From NCBI GenBank assembly GCA_026874595.1, contig CM049306.1, positions 39,306,019 to 39,370,018 on the forward strand: a DNA stretch of 64,000 bases, read 5' to 3'. Within the stretch, counting starts at the first letter, position 1, and each line of letters starts with the position of its first letter. Source of the DNA: Sipunculus nudus. Taxonomy: Eukaryota; Annelida; Sipuncula; Golfingiida; Sipunculidae. The translations under genes and the position numbers were made by a program. Positions 37,379 to 50,415 of the stretch are shown here, piece after piece. The notes under the pieces are model-generated. The model was not told the DNA's origin and made no database searches. It worked only from the letters and a program-made list of their open reading frames with translations.

Positions 37379-38260
37379 ATAGAGTTCTAAGATGTTTGGT
37401 CACTATAATGCAAAAACACATACCAGAATTAATTTAGACATTCATACCCGAAGTTTCGTATATATATACCTTTTTACTTCAAGAGTAGTAACCCGAGTAG
37501 GCCTACAACATTGTTGTCAAAACGGTGAATATATAGGCCTATCTAAAACAACACGTGAACCCACTGACTGCATGCATGACCCAGGTTGTCAAAATATCCC
37601 AATCCTGCCTGGTTGTCAAAAAAGTTAGATATTTCTTTTAGTTTTATCCTAATTTAGGCCTTATAATCAAATCGTGAAACCTGGTGAATAAAAATAGCAA
37701 AAATATTAACCTTAGGTCTATAACTAAGAATTGTTACACTAAGACAAAAAGATTCTTATGCTCTTTTTTCAGTTAGGCCTGTCAGTGCCGAGGACGGATT
37801 TTTTGTACATTCTTGAGATATATATTGGATATAAAAATCATTTGATCAGGGGACAACATGATGATAATTAACAGCAGAACGGAATTGTTTGAAAAAAAGG
37901 CATATCATAACAGAACGACATTTTCCCAATATTTTATTAATATTTTTTTTTTTAAGAAATGCCCGAGCGGCTGAAACTCAAATTCGGTAAATTTGTATAT
38001 ATACTGAAAATGAAAATAAATATTTGTTATTATGTTGTGGGTCAGTTTGAATTGATGCGCGGTGCCTATAGGAAACTTTTTTCCCTACCCGTTTACATTT
38101 TGTTGGTAATTTAACACGTTTCTATAAATATAATGTAGACAGTCACAATTAGGCCTACAGTTCAATTACAATAAGCCTATATCTAGACCTGTAGGCCCTA
38201 TATTGTATCCATATAATGTATAGGTATAAATGAATTAAGTGTGTTCAAATTTTATTTGAG

Positions 38261-38261
38261 G

Positions 38262-38327
<66 letters not shown>
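38261..38327. repeat. (AT)n microsatellite
   Basis: Alternating TA with one ATTTATAT interruption. It directly adjoins a pogo/Tigger-like terminus. Confidence 0.95.
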
Positions 38328-38328
<1 letters not shown>

Positions 38329-38330
<2 letters not shown>

Positions 38331-38420
38331 TGAAACCTGTCTAAAGTGGACAGTCAAGAGACTCAATCATTTTGTCCTTAATAGTGAGGTGTCCTTATTA
38401 GGCAGGTTGACTTTGGTTGA
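38329..38420. mobile_element. pogo/Tigger-like transposon terminus (fragment)
   Basis: Starts TACAGTGAAACCTGTCTAAA and is followed by gtccttaatagtgaggtgtcc and ttaggcaggttgac. CAGT(G/C)(A/G)AACCTGT ends next to TA are characteristic of pogo/Tigger elements of the Tc1/mariner superfamily. No matching right end was found nearby, so the full extent is unknown. Confidence 0.4.
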
Positions 38421-38562
38421 TAACTGAGGGATGATAAATAATGACAACGAACAGCTGCAAGAAAGTGTTTATTGTATTATATCAGGTTTCATGTACATGT
38501 ACAACATATTCATGCACACATCATGCATTCAACAGTCAAATACAAACTGTGATTATTTTTAC

Positions 38563-38793
38563 TTATCTCAAGTAGTAAACAATATGAGGAGAAAGGTCTA
38601 TGAAATCATCCGTAAAAAAAATGTTCATGAATTCATCTGCAAGTGCGTTAACCCTCTTTTTCGCGGATTCACTCAGTCCAATAAGCTCGACATTTTTCAG
38701 ATAGCTGGCCCCGCCTAAAGTACGCTTGTGCCACCTGGCGGCATTGTCTAAACTATCCTGTTCAGCTGCTCCAATGCGATAATCTCGTTTATC
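38563..38793 (-). other. Open frame of 76 codons, possible exon or transposon remnant
   Basis: On the minus strand the frame opens right after TCATAG (a possible splice acceptor; the TAG is in frame) and runs to TAA at 38563-38565. It includes NAARWHKRTLGGASYLKN and LSESAKKRVNALADEF. The composition is that of a soluble helical protein. There is no ATG near the start and I do not recognise the family. A pogo-like terminus lies 230 bases away, so it may be transposon-derived. Confidence 0.25.
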
Positions 38794-38962
38794 CTATGAG
38801 CACATCACACCGTGACATGAACACCCACACGCATTACGGTAACAACTGGGGATTCCCCAATCCTTTGTGTTCCAGTCCCGGGAACAACAGTAACGGTGGC
38901 CTTTGATGTTGTCCAGGGCGAGTGATCATTGTCCACCGTAGATGGCGTATCGTATCGTGTCG

Positions 38963-39049
38963 TAAAATCTATATTTATGCAGTTCTCAATTGAACATTAG
39001 ACCCCTAGGTAGCTCTAAAAATACTGCAACAATACGTTCATGATTTCAG
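38963..39049 (-). repeat. 86-bp dispersed repeat, copy 2 (inverted)
   Basis: This is the reverse complement of the sequence at 23710-23795, about 15 kb away, with about five differences by eye. TAGACCCCTAGGTAGCTCTA at its centre is fully shared. Confidence 0.75.
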
Positions 39050-39100
39050 AGTTTTAGGCCTATATATATCACCCTATATAAAATGTCAAGATACGATCGA

Positions 39101-39121
39101 TATATATATATATATATATAT
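39101..39121. repeat. (AT)n microsatellite
   Basis: Ten TA units. Confidence 0.9.
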
Positions 39122-40154
39122 ACGCTTTGGCCTAATTGGGCCTAGCTGTAATAAATTATAATAATATGGCCGGAGATGTAGCCTATTTTCGGGAGTCTAA
39201 TGACACGCTCAAATGTATAGATTTAGGCCTACATAGGCCTAGGCTTTCGTCTCACGGCTCACGGTAATTAGGCCTATGGCCAGGAGCGGATTTAGAAAGG
39301 CGGCGCCACTAAATCGGCCCCTGATTTGACGATTGAGATTTCTCAGGGCATTGACGTTACACATAACTTGAACTAAAGCAAGAATTAAATAAATTAAGGA
39401 CGGTTTTGGTAATATAAGATTTTAAAACAAAGCCTACAGGCCTAATGCGAACCTGTGCATATGGATATACACCAGGTATAACGCTTCAATGCTGTACCAC
39501 TACTTTTCATATATATATGAACAATGCAAGTACTAAACATTTTGAACAAGAAACAATACACAAACATCACTGCTGAAATTCTGGGATGGGTGCACACAAC
39601 ACAAAAATTATTGTAGGTGGCACCACCAGTCTTGTATACGACAAAGCTATTTGACATATACAAATATGCCCAATTTCAGGCTGATATATCAAATTCTTCC
39701 GTAGAATTAAGCAGGCAAATACACTTTGCAAAAGTCATTGTAGATGGCGACACCTGTCTTGTGAACGAGAAAGCCATTAAAGACACATAGACAGGTCAGA
39801 ATATCAGGCCAATACATCAAACTTACCTTGAGTCTGATGCATGGGGCTGACGAGGCTTAGGTGAGAAAGGCTGTTGCCCCGAGTGTACTGTGACAAATTA
39901 CTGGCGCAGGCTACTGCACTAAGTGAACTCTTGACCTGCACCTGGCTAGACTGAGTGAACTTTTGACCTGTACCTGGCTGCACTGAGTGAACTCTTGACC
40001 TGTTGCATAATCTGACACAGTTGGCAGTCTGCCAAAGCTATAAATAAATCCAGGCTGACCTTTTGCTTATAGCCAAATCTGAAATAGTAGCCACACAATT
40101 GCATAAGCTCACAGATTGGCTCCATATGCAGCCCTGAGGGGCATGACACCAATG

Positions 40155-40235
40155 GGGTGATCACATGATACTCATGCGGTGATCACATGCTACCCATGAG
40201 ATGATCACATGCTGCCCATGAGGTGATCACATGCC
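40155..40235. repeat. 22-bp tandem repeat
   Basis: About 3.7 copies of GGTGATCACATGCTRCCCATGA, each with the palindrome TGATCA. Confidence 0.85.
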
Positions 40236-40984
40236 TTGTGCTTGGCTGCACTGATTGAAATGTTGACTTATATTTGGCTGCACTGAATGAACTCTTGATC
40301 TGTTGCCAAATCTGAAACAGTTGGCAGTTTCTCAACCTATTCAAGAAACATACACAATCTTGGCCTGTAACTCTGCTAAAATTTATCCAACACAAACCAT
40401 TTGAACAAACTTGAGAGGGCTCGCCTCTGGGATCATTTCTGTAAAATATTGAACAATTTGGCTGGACTGTTTACAAGAAGAAGACTTTTAAAAGTTTTTT
40501 TCAGCTTTTTCCTTGTAAAATCTAAGTAAATACAGATAGCAAAAATAAGCTGAATCCATCAACATTTGATATGTGACAGATAATTGCATAACATTTGAGG
40601 ATGGTAGCTCCTGCTATTCCTTTGAAATTATGAGTTAGTGTACAGATGATATGTAATATCATAAATCTACATTTTTTAAAAGCTTTTAAAAAACATTCTT
40701 GTCAATATTTTCCATAGATAACCTGAAATCTAAATGTCTAGAGGCATGATGTAATGGATGCTGATAAACTGGTGCTAGGCTAGATGTATCTGCTTCACAC
40801 AGCTATCATATTTGGTAAAATGACTTAATTCAATCTTTATAATTCGGCCAAAATTCATTTTTTTAACCATAAAAGACAATTATTATAAGAATGATTCAGG
40901 GAATTATTCTTGCAAAATATTAAACAAACTGGCCTCAGTATCATCATCAGTCGAAAAACGTTTTGTAGGTTTATAACTCATATG

Positions 40985-41585
40985 GGAAAATACAGCAAAA
41001 TGGCAAAGTTCAGCTTCCCATAACTCAGCCAAAAATCATTGAATCAAAACCATTTGAACAAACTTGAATTATCAAAATCTAAGGATAGTTAATGTGTGAG
41101 ATTTAAGAATTTGGGCTAGTGGTTTTTGAGAAGAAGATTTTTGTAGCCACTTAGCTAACATGGGCTGTTATGGCATATAACTAAATTCAGCTTCCTATAA
41201 CTCAGCCAAAAGTCACTGAACTGAGACCTTTTGAACAAACTTGAATATCAACATCTAAGGATAATTAATGTGTGATATTGAGAATTTGGCCCAGTGGTTT
41301 TTGAGAAGAAGATTTTTGTAGCCACTTAGCTAACATGGGCTGTTATGGCATATGACTAAATTCAGCTTCGCATAAGTCAGCCAAAAGTCACTGAACTGAG
41401 ACCATTTGAACAAACTTGAATTATCAACATCTAAGGATAATTAATGTGTGAGATTTAAGAATTTGGCCCGGTGGTTTTTGAGAAGAAGATTTTTGTAGCC
41501 ACTTAGCTAAAATGGGCTGTTATGGCATATGACTAAATTCAGCTTCCCATAACTAAGCCAAAAGTCACTGAACTGAGATCATTTG
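40985..41585. repeat. ~176-bp tandem repeat, three to four copies
   Basis: GGTTTTTGAGAAGAAGATTT returns at about 41121, 41296 and 41473, each time followed by tgtagccacttagcta and, later, by cataact(c/a)agccaaaa. The last copy diverges at about 41585. Confidence 0.85.
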
Positions 41586-42303
41586 AACAAACTTCAGAAA
41601 GCACTACCCTAGGATCATTTCTGTGTGATATTAAACAATTTGGCCGTTTCATTTCAGAGAAGAAGTTATTTGTAGCTGTCAGTATGATACGGGCACTGAT
41701 GACCCCCGTACAAAAAAGGCCAATGCAGGTGGCGCCACCAATACCTAAATTTCAGATAGGCTATGACTCATGTGACCAACATTGGCATAAAATTTGGTGA
41801 TGATAGCTCAAGCCATTTCTGAGATTGTAATTTTAGTATGCTTTTGGACAGATGACTAAGTTCAACTTCCTGTAACTTGGCCAAAAATCACCGAACTTAA
41901 ACCATTCGAACAAACTTGAGAGAGATTGTTCCAGGAATCATTTCTTTAAAATATTGGACAATTTGGCTGAACAGATTCGGAGAAGATTTTTTAAGCTTTT
42001 TTAGCTTTTTCCCTATAAAATCTAAGAAATGCAGTTAGCCAAAAAATAAGCAAAATCCGATAGAGTTTTTTAGATGACTAATTTTATGCATAAAATTTCG
42101 TGATGCTAATCCTTGCCGTTTTCAAGATAGTATGGGTAAACGTACAGACAACGGACGACGGACGACGCCACACCATCGCATAAGCTCACAGGTTTGCTAA
42201 AAAGCCAAGAGCTGTTGGAATAAATTATAGGCCTACATCGTATGATGACAACCACAAAAGACAGCATTCTCATGGCGGGAAAGGGAACCTGTCAACTTAG
42301 CGA

Positions 42304-42313
42304 GTCACGTGAC
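42304..42313. promoter_or_regulatory. Palindromic E-box of the CLEAR type
   Basis: GTCACGTGAC is a perfect match to the E-box bound by TFEB/MITF and USF factors. It lies about 160 bases upstream of the ATG at 42475, a normal promoter position. Confidence 0.4.
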
Positions 42314-42474
42314 ACGGAGTAACCATAGTGGCTAGCCGCGGTCACATGACACCAATATGCACATTGGTGGTGGCCATAAACATGGCCTGGCACACAAAAC
42401 ACTAAGTTGACAGGGTCATTTCTTCCTTAAATGGATGTGTAAGACAATCGGGCAAGGAAGGACAGCTTTGCGAG

Positions 42475-42551
42475 ATGGCGGCGGTAAAACAGAGCACATT
42501 ACCGGCAGTACTGAAGGAATATGACCCGAGCTATGAGCCACGAATAAACAC
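42475..42551 (+). CDS. Probable first coding exon of an unrecognised gene
   Basis: The ATG sits in CGAGATGGCGGCGG, close to the YY1 motif that often covers animal start codons. It is followed by 25 codons (beginning MAAVKQSTLPAVLKEYDPSY) plus two bases, then a strong splice donor, GTAAGT, at 42552. The upstream 200 bases are rich in CpG and contain an E-box, CACGTG, in a CLEAR-type palindrome, which suggests a promoter. I do not recognise the protein from this short N-terminus. The intron is phase 2. Downstream exons should lie on the plus strand and weak candidates are given separately. Confidence 0.6.
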
Positions 42552-42559
42552 GTAAGTTG

Positions 42560-45500
42560 TTGATGTTACACCGTATACACGGCTCTCGGCCTGAGCGGTG
42601 ACACCTGCGTGAGGTCACTGCGTGCATTGGCATGACATTTATCACTTAAACATTCTAATCACATTGACTTGTGCTTCGTGGATAAGGTTGCCACAGTCCG
42701 TAAATCATGTCTTTGCCTGTAGATTAATAATTTAACATGGCAGTGCCATTGAGAATTGGCGTTCAATCGAATTTCCAGGCACTGTGTATTGCCTGGGATT
42801 TGGCCAAGAAGTGTGTCAAATACTGTGTTCACTGTTTTGTGTATTGCCGAATCGCTATTTACCAATTTAGTATTAATAGTATATATATATTAATATATAT
42901 TACATATATATGAACTGCATTTAAAGCTTTATTGAATAGATTATATAGATATATAGTATTTAGGTTTGAGATCCGTTTTCTCTTGGGGGTCCCATTTGAG
43001 GCATTGACACATGAAAATAGTTTTTTTAAAGGGCCCATTCTTATTATTGTTGTGTATTACATTAGTTAACTGACGACAATCCCTTTTGGCTTGTGCTTTC
43101 CAAAAAAAATATAAAACTAAAAAAAAAAAAACGATCCCATATGGCACACAGGCTGGTTGCTATGTTTATATCCACAAGTTTATAACATGTGGGGAGCTGC
43201 CAAAATAATCCAAACACATTCATCAAGGATATCTGGTGGCAAGTGATAAGAACCAAAGTACCAGTACAACTCTTCAGTCAGATGCACACAACCACATACA
43301 CACATTTGACTGAAAATTGTTATCTCGTTTTCCTGTTTTTATCCTGTGAATTATATTACTATTTCCTGTTTTTATCATGATTTTACGTCAACCCCGCCAT
43401 TGTCATTTGAGCAGGATATAAAGGGTGTATTTCTCTGTTTAGCTAATATTCCTTTTTCATAAACATGTTAACCTCATGGGTGACATTGGTGTCTTTTTCA
43501 TTACACAAATAACCATTACCGGTATACTAGATATAATATCAAACGTATGTGAATCTCTTCTTAGCACTACTTCATGTCCTTGAACCATTGACCAAAATTT
43601 TTTTTAGACATTGCCATTGAAATTTAAATGTGAACATTTAACAAGCATATATTTAAATCAACTGTATGGCCATATCTGCATTTTATTCGCATCTAACTCA
43701 GTTTATACTAAACAGCATTTACTTAAGTCTTGAAGTTGAAGCAGCATGCCTTGTTTCCACACTGTAGTTCACAAAAGCCTAAAATGGCTTATTCAATAAA
43801 ATTTAAGTTTGATGTCAGATCTTGGTTGATTGTCTGATTTACTGTGCTGCAAAAAGCACAGAAGGACTGGGTCAAATGGTTGGAAAACTGACTTCAAGCA
43901 GACATACTTAGTATTTGCTGGAACTTATTTAACATGGACTGAGCACATACTAGTTAGAAGTTTTATATTTTGCGTGCATGCATAAGTAACATGAAAAATT
44001 GCACATGTGAAGGCTTGTATTGAACCAAATGATAGTAGGTGATATCAAAACTCCATATATGGCATATGCGCATCATATCCCCTAAGATTGCTGTAGAAAG
44101 TGTCATGTTCACTGCTGCATTGTGCTCCGATTCACACTTGTATCTTATCAGATTTCCAGGCCAGTATTGCATTATCAGTTCATCCATCAGCCAGCACAGG
44201 CTGTTTATGTATCAGTCCTTGTGATCTTCTAGTTGATGTAATCTTATGTGTGATTCCAGAAAAACACAAGAAAAATAAAAGATAAAATAACAAAAAGCAT
44301 TATGTAACATGGACAACCATGGTTACTGAAGACTACAGTCTATATTTTTACCTACATCAGGTGCTAGTAATAATGGTATTGCTGTTAAATTATTTTTGTA
44401 TGCTTGAATACATGAACATATTTTAAAGGTGCAAAACATCATTCAATAAGCATTCAGATCAGACTGATAGGCCTACATTTAGTTGTGACACTAGTCATGC
44501 TGAGAACTTCACCGTAAAATCATGACCTTAGGAAATGTATATCACAGTGCTCAATATTGCTGTACACATCTCATTTTTTAAATATTTTACTGTGTGATAA
44601 ATTAATACAGATGGCACATATGAAACAACAAAACCAAGGTGTAAACCCCATCTCTATATCAACCTTTATTTTCTGTTGATTGCAAAGACAAAGCTGCCAA
44701 TCACACAAACTGTGCATGGGACCTGTATGCTGTCACCAGTGTGCTGAGTTAAGCTGCAAACTATATTGCAGATGTTGGGCCTCACAAAAAATAGGGAAAA
44801 AAATATTTCTATTGGATGTTCAAATTTTAGACAGTATGTCTAATTTCAGTGGTCAAATTCTCAAGTATTATAAAAAATGAGGAAAACATTTGTTTCCACA
44901 TAAAGATTGTAGTTTGTGATGTGACTTGTTCTGCCACTCAAGTGTCCTTGGTAGACTCTCTTACATTGAAGGGGCAAAAATGTAATAGTATAAATAGTAG
45001 AATCAAATTTATTAATGATTTTTAGTGGATGTATTTTCAGTTGTGTTGTGTGATAAACCTGTAATTTGTGTTATAAACCCCAGTATTTGAACAAACCAGC
45101 TTCCTAAGGATGTTTTATTCACTGCCTTTTGCAATGGGTAGTGTTTGCTTATAAGTTATTTATAGTCAGAAGGGTACAGTTTCTATCTGAACTGTTTTTA
45201 ATGTTTTGTTCTGTCTAAATTTAAAAAACTGAATACACAAATATTGATGGGATTAGTTTTTGCCACCACCACCTCAGAGATTTCTTTCAGGCAAGATAAC
45301 TCAAAAAAATATTTTACAGATCTTTACCCAAACTGTTTTTCTTCATGACAGTCTTGTCAGAGTATTAGTTTGCAATCATATATTTAGTACTTTACTATAA
45401 CCAAGTAGGAGGGCCCCTTTCCTCTTAGCTTTTCATATTCTTATATAAATGAAAAACATTACAATAGAATATTTCTACATCCACCTTCGTGCTGCCCTCA

Positions 45501-46084
45501 CTTTTCCCTTCTCCGAACCCCATCCAAAAGTCAGCCTCAGTAAGTAAGAACAAGATGAATCAGATATATTCATACTTTAATATTTTGTATAACTGTTCGT
45601 CCATAGGTACCTATGTACATACCAGAAATTATGTCAATATTTTGTAATATGTAGACATAGTGGGCATCACAATAATGTACCTTGACAAGACTAAAGAGAT
45701 ATTGTGTCATACAGTCACAAATTCATAAATCACTTCATCAGCATAGTTAATCATAACATCATATCTGTCAAATTGAAAGCTTGCAGACTACCATACACTT
45801 TAGATCCTTCAACAAATAGCCTTATCATCATTCTACTACTGCTTATTACTGCTGTCATTGCATTCATATTTGCTCAAATATATCACAATTTTCAACCCCT
45901 CCTAAATAAATAAAAAATAAACCACTATATTTGACTCTATTAATCCATCAGTCAGGTTATTTCACATATTTACTCACATATTACATTACATTCCTTTATA
46001 ATTGCCCAACATGTCCATGATATTCATAAGCTTTATCGACTCGATATAGTATCACAGTGGAGAAACATTTATAGTCCAATCACG
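42560..46084. other. Presumed first intron, no recognised feature
   Basis: AT-rich sequence downstream of the donor at 42552. I find neither an exon with matching phase nor a transposon terminus in this stretch. Confidence 0.4.
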
Positions 46085-46115
46085 ATCAGCTGAGCGCCGT
46101 GACCCATGGGTCCCT
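46081..46115 (+). mobile_element. Helitron-like 3' terminus (fragment)
   Basis: GATCAGCTGAGCGCCGTGACCCATGGGTCCCTTGTTT: the inverted CAGCTGAGC arm, the GACCCATGGGTC hairpin and the CCTTGTTT end. An almost identical terminus lies at 56680-56711. No head was found upstream, so the copy may be truncated. Confidence 0.6.
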
Positions 46116-46860
46116 TGTTTTTGTATGGGGTCCATCCAAACATGTGCTTTGGGTGAAAATGCTTATATGTCTGGGGTGGTTCAAGGTATTGGTCCAAAAT
46201 TTGGCATGTCCATCCATTTTGGAGAGTTTCCTCCTAAAGCTGACAGGTGGTGCCACCTAACTTACTGTTTACATAGTATAAATTGATGCCCTTTTTTTCA
46301 GGAATGATTTGCTGGGTTGGCCTGAAATTGTGCTTGTGCATAGATCTTGGATACCTCCATCTCATGTTCAAGACTGGTGGCACCATTAGCAGCTGTTTTC
46401 ATGTGGCATCAATCCATACATTTGCTTTAGGTGAAAATTGCTCATATCTGAAGAGTAGTTCAATGTGTTGGTCTGAAATTTAGCATGTAAATCCATCTTG
46501 GAGAGTTTCCTGGTCAACCAAACAGGTGGCGCCACCTACCTAATGCCCTAATCTCAGGAATAATTTGTTGTATTGACTTGAAATTGTGCATGTCCATAGA
46601 TCTTGGATACCTCCATCTCATATTCAAGACTGGTGGCGCCATCTTCAGTAGTTATCATGTGGCGTCCATCAATACATGTTCTGTAGGTGAAAATTGCTGA
46701 CATCTGAGGAATTGTTCATTGTGTTGGTCTGCAATTTGGCATGTACATTGATGTTGGAGAGTTTTCTCATCAACCAGACAGGTGGTGCCACCCACCTTTC
46801 CATGTTAATACTATAAATAATCCCTTTTTCTCAAGAGTGATTCACCATAATGGCCCCAAT
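46116..46860. repeat. Diverged ~255-280-bp tandem repeat with GGTGGCGCCACC palindromes
   Basis: Three copies of a unit containing gcatgt..atcca...ttggagagttt (46203, 46484, 46740), caggtgg(t/c)gccacct (about 46244, 46525, 46782) and caagactggtggc(a/g)ccat (about 46370, 46625). The units are related to the 280-bp units at 61080-62340. No transposon end is fused to them on the right. Confidence 0.7.
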
Positions 46861-49840
46861 ATTTGGTGAAAAATATTTTTTCTCAAGTTGATAGATGGAA
46901 GAAACCATGGTTGCTTGCCAAGTGTCAGTGTTCGGTGCTGAAGATGGGGCTTATTCTTATGGGGGGGGGGGGAGGATTACTATGTCTGAGGATACTATGG
47001 CACCAGCGGTGCCAAGAAATGTCTTGTTTTAACAATTTTATATAATATACTGTTGTAACTGAACATTGTAAATTTATATAAAGATAATATGAACAATTGT
47101 AAATGGCTGAATGAGTTTGACTGTCAAGTGAAAGACTTCATTTTGAGTCCTTCTCAAATCAATTCAACATTTGTGCAATATGTATTGTCCTTGTTCAGAT
47201 TATAATAACACAATATTCTGTTTATAGGGTAACTGGTTTGAAATTTTTGTTTTAAAAAATAATGGTTAACTTCCATAGTCAAGGTGATTAATGGATTTAA
47301 TGTACCCATCACTGATATAAAGTCAGCTTATATAAAAAATGAAATCAAGATTAAAAAAATAAATCAGTTCCCGGTATTTATTGTGAAATTCTGGATTTTT
47401 TTCAAGTCTTAGTGGTGATTTAATGGGCATTATAGACAACTGTCATATTGACAGGAAAGATAAGTTGTCTTAGAATGCACCTTAAAATTCATTTGAAGTT
47501 AATAACAGGTAATCATAGATGTCACCACCTATTAATGAATTACATATATAGTGTTATTTTAGTTGTGTGTGTACTGTGTAGATGGCAGCACTGTTGATTG
47601 AATATAGCTTCTTGGCAGGTGGCAGCCTGGCGGGCCAAGCTTCAAAACTGGATGTGACTTTTAAGCCCTTTGGACTAGATTGCCACTGTAGTTGATATAG
47701 AGAGATATGAATATTCATGTGCTGAGTATTTTCTGAGCTTGATTCATGCAGATCCAGAGATGTGAATCATAATGTGTATACGGTCAAACCCTGTCTAATG
47801 ACCACCTCTAGTGACCACCTAAACAACAACCACTGTTTCATGGTCCCAGTTCTTATTTTTACTTTTTATCAGACCTCACATAGATGATCACCTCAAAAAA
47901 GCCATCACTTTACCAAGGTCCCGTTTGTAATAATTTCAAAATTTTTACAATACTAGAATGAAACAAGGTGCAAATATTAAGGTTGCTGTTTATGAAAATG
48001 GTTTCCCTTTATGACATTTTTATAGCAAATTGCTTCATGTTAAATGACAGAGGAATTTAACAGTAATAAACCCAATTCCAGTGATGAGAATGTGAAGTGA
48101 GATGTTAGCAATAAATATGCCAATATCATTAATTATATCCTAGGCCTTGTTTCTTGAGTGATACCTTTGGAGGTCAAAGGTCAAATTTGAATATTTCTTA
48201 TTCTTATTCTTTTAATTTAGAACACCAGCTTGATATTTTGAGCCTTTTTTTAATTTAAAACTAACCAAAATTTTAATGTGATTTTAAAATGTATTCAAGT
48301 GTTTTGAAAATTTAAAATTAGTTTGTTTTGTGTAAATCATTTAAGTCAAGAAAAGTGTAGAAAAAAATAGTTTTCTTAAATTCACCAAAATTTAAAAAAA
48401 GAGTATTTCCACATTATGGTTATAAAGATGAAATAATAACAACATTTAAAAATAAAATTTAATTGCATTAGTGGCAATAACTTTATTACATGTTAGGGAA
48501 ATGTTGCCTCCACTAAAATGATGAGTAAAACATGTCTGTTATTCTTTTAGCCAAGGTTAGCCCATACTCCTTAGTTCTCCAAACAATCCATCAGTTGTTA
48601 CATTTGAGCACTAGTGATAATATATAAAGTGTATTTAAGTTAAGTTTCAATGTCACATTTCTGTCTTGAATGTTGTGGCTGCTGTTTGTGAAAATTTATA
48701 AAAAAAAGAAAAGAATAATAGACACCAGACATGGCTCATTTTGCCATCTTCAAGCCCTCCACCAAACTAAATAAATAATTTCAAATTATGCAGTATTTCA
48801 TATATTCAGATAAAATGACTGTTGACATTTATCTACAACATTATGTGAGATGTAGAGTACCTTTCTTAGTAGGTTTTGCATTTTAAATAAATAATTCAAT
48901 TTTAAGTATCTCCTGTATTAAATATATTTATTCTTGTCATTATTCTTGTCTAGAGATTGCCAGATGTAAAATGTTCATTGATGATATAATAACATGGGGC
49001 CCAAAGCAATTAACATAATGCCATAGCCTAAATTGCAAAAAAAAATAACATAATGCCTCAGCCATAATTACACAGTAGAAGAAAAAAGCATAATAGAATC
49101 TCATAGATTTACTCTGATGTCAGGATATAACTTCTGATAATGACAAGCCATGTGCATATTAAAAAATAATGCATATTTTGTAGGACTGTGAAATACTAAG
49201 TAGTCTTAAATTCATTTATTGACTTTTGGTAATTTGATTCCTTTCTCAGTTCCACTATTGTAAACACTTTAATATTCTGTTAGAAACATATATATCTGCT
49301 GAATGGTTTCTCCCCAGATGATGTTGAAATGGGTATTATAATGTTTTTGAGTGTTTAAAAAAAATGTTTAAATATTTCCATAACTGTTGTAATATATAAA
49401 ATGGGATATATACTAACTTTCCTTGTTAAACTTTAGACCTCATGCATCACTTAAACTGTCCTTAGGTATGAATTAGTGATTAAGAAAAGATGTGAAAATG
49501 ACTGTAAATGCAAAAATTAAATCACATGCCTGATTTGATAATTTTGAAATGACTAGCTTTGATTCAGTGCATTGTTTATAACAGCCCTATTTTCTTACCA
49601 TATGGTTTCCTAGATTGTCATTCACTAGCCAGGCCATGAACCTATCCATAAAAATAAGATGAAATATTGATATAATTGTCAGGTGGGTATCGAGGCCTGG
49701 ATACAATCCAGTGATAGGAGAGGCAGCTGAGTTGTCATTTTTTTTAAATATCTGTTCAAACATCAGATGTCAGATAAAATTGTTTGATCAGCTATCTTGA
49801 ACAACCATGGAGCCTGGGTATGCACATTTCTGTTTTCACT
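46861..49840. other. Presumed intron sequence with a pogo-like fragment
   Basis: Mostly unique AT-rich sequence. Near 47780 the string ACGGTCAAACCCTGTCTAATGACCACC resembles a pogo/Tigger terminus, but no partner end was found. Confidence 0.35.
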
Positions 49841-49851
49841 CAGGACTTCAG

Positions 49852-50017
49852 GTCAGAGGCTGTTGAGACAGTTAACAGCCAGGCTCAGGCATTAAAAGTC
49901 CTAGACCAGCAAACAGGGGACTTCACAGCCTGCAAGAAAGCCAGCTCTCAGTGGAGCAGCAGAATCATGATGGGGATACATTGCCCCGAATTTACTACAG
50001 CTGTCATGAAATTTTAA
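49852..50017 (+). CDS. Candidate exon of the unrecognised gene
   Basis: The segment follows TTCACTCAGGACTTCAG, which offers two possible splice acceptors. Using the second, the leftover AC of the exon at 42475 joins with G to give a Thr codon. The frame then stays open for 54 codons (SEAVETVNSQAQALKVLDQQ at the start) to TAA at 50015-50017. No good donor is present, although CA|GTGGAG about 45 bases before the stop would join in phase to the candidate at 51916. The composition is coding-like, but the exon is not proven and the family is unknown. Confidence 0.35.
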
Positions 50018-50212
50018 TGGTGGTTACATATAATGCTGGCAGACTTGTCTCAGGGGTCCCGCATGCAGAAATCAAACCCATTTGAGTGAGGCAGATTTTT
50101 CTGGGCTATTGGTGCTTATGCATATTGTTACAGTTATTTGTGAATTAGGGAAGTTTTTATTTCTTAGGTCGCTTGGATTTCAAGGTTTGTTGATGTTATA
50201 AACATTCTTTTT

Positions 50213-50415
50213 AGATGAACTCTTAGTCACAGTATATGTCACACACAGCAATCACTCTTTGTCTGTCTGTCTGTCTGTTATCAGAGCACAAATCGTGACC
50301 GTAGGACCTGGAATCTTCTAACTTGACATCCAGGGAGGTCCATGAAAAATCTCCTTGGAAACCTAAAATTAAGACTCTGTTACCCATATCTGCTGAGCTA
50401 TGGGGCTCGAAAGTA
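50213..50415 (+). mobile_element. Helitron-like repeat, left part, split by a TA transposon
   Basis: It shares gatcactctttgtc/gcaatcactctttgtctgtc, cacaaatc, acttgacatccagggaggtcc and gctatggggctcg with 34433-34630. The match resumes after the insertion at 51465 (aatttaaaatttgataca). Confidence 0.6.

Larger units (their letters stand above)
39440..42210 (-). mobile_element. Helitron-like element in minus orientation, copy 2 of the 1-1850 repeat
   Basis: On the minus strand it begins near 42200 with AAACCTGTGAGCTTATGCGA and then gtcgtccgtcgtccgttgtc, the same kind of head and CGTCCGTC tract as the elements at 34433 and 54046. The body includes three to four copies of a ~176-bp tandem repeat and a 22-bp tandem, described separately. 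Its lower-numbered end corresponds to positions 1-300 of the window. The GGTGGCGCCACC palindrome appears near 41730. It has no coding capacity. Confidence 0.5.
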
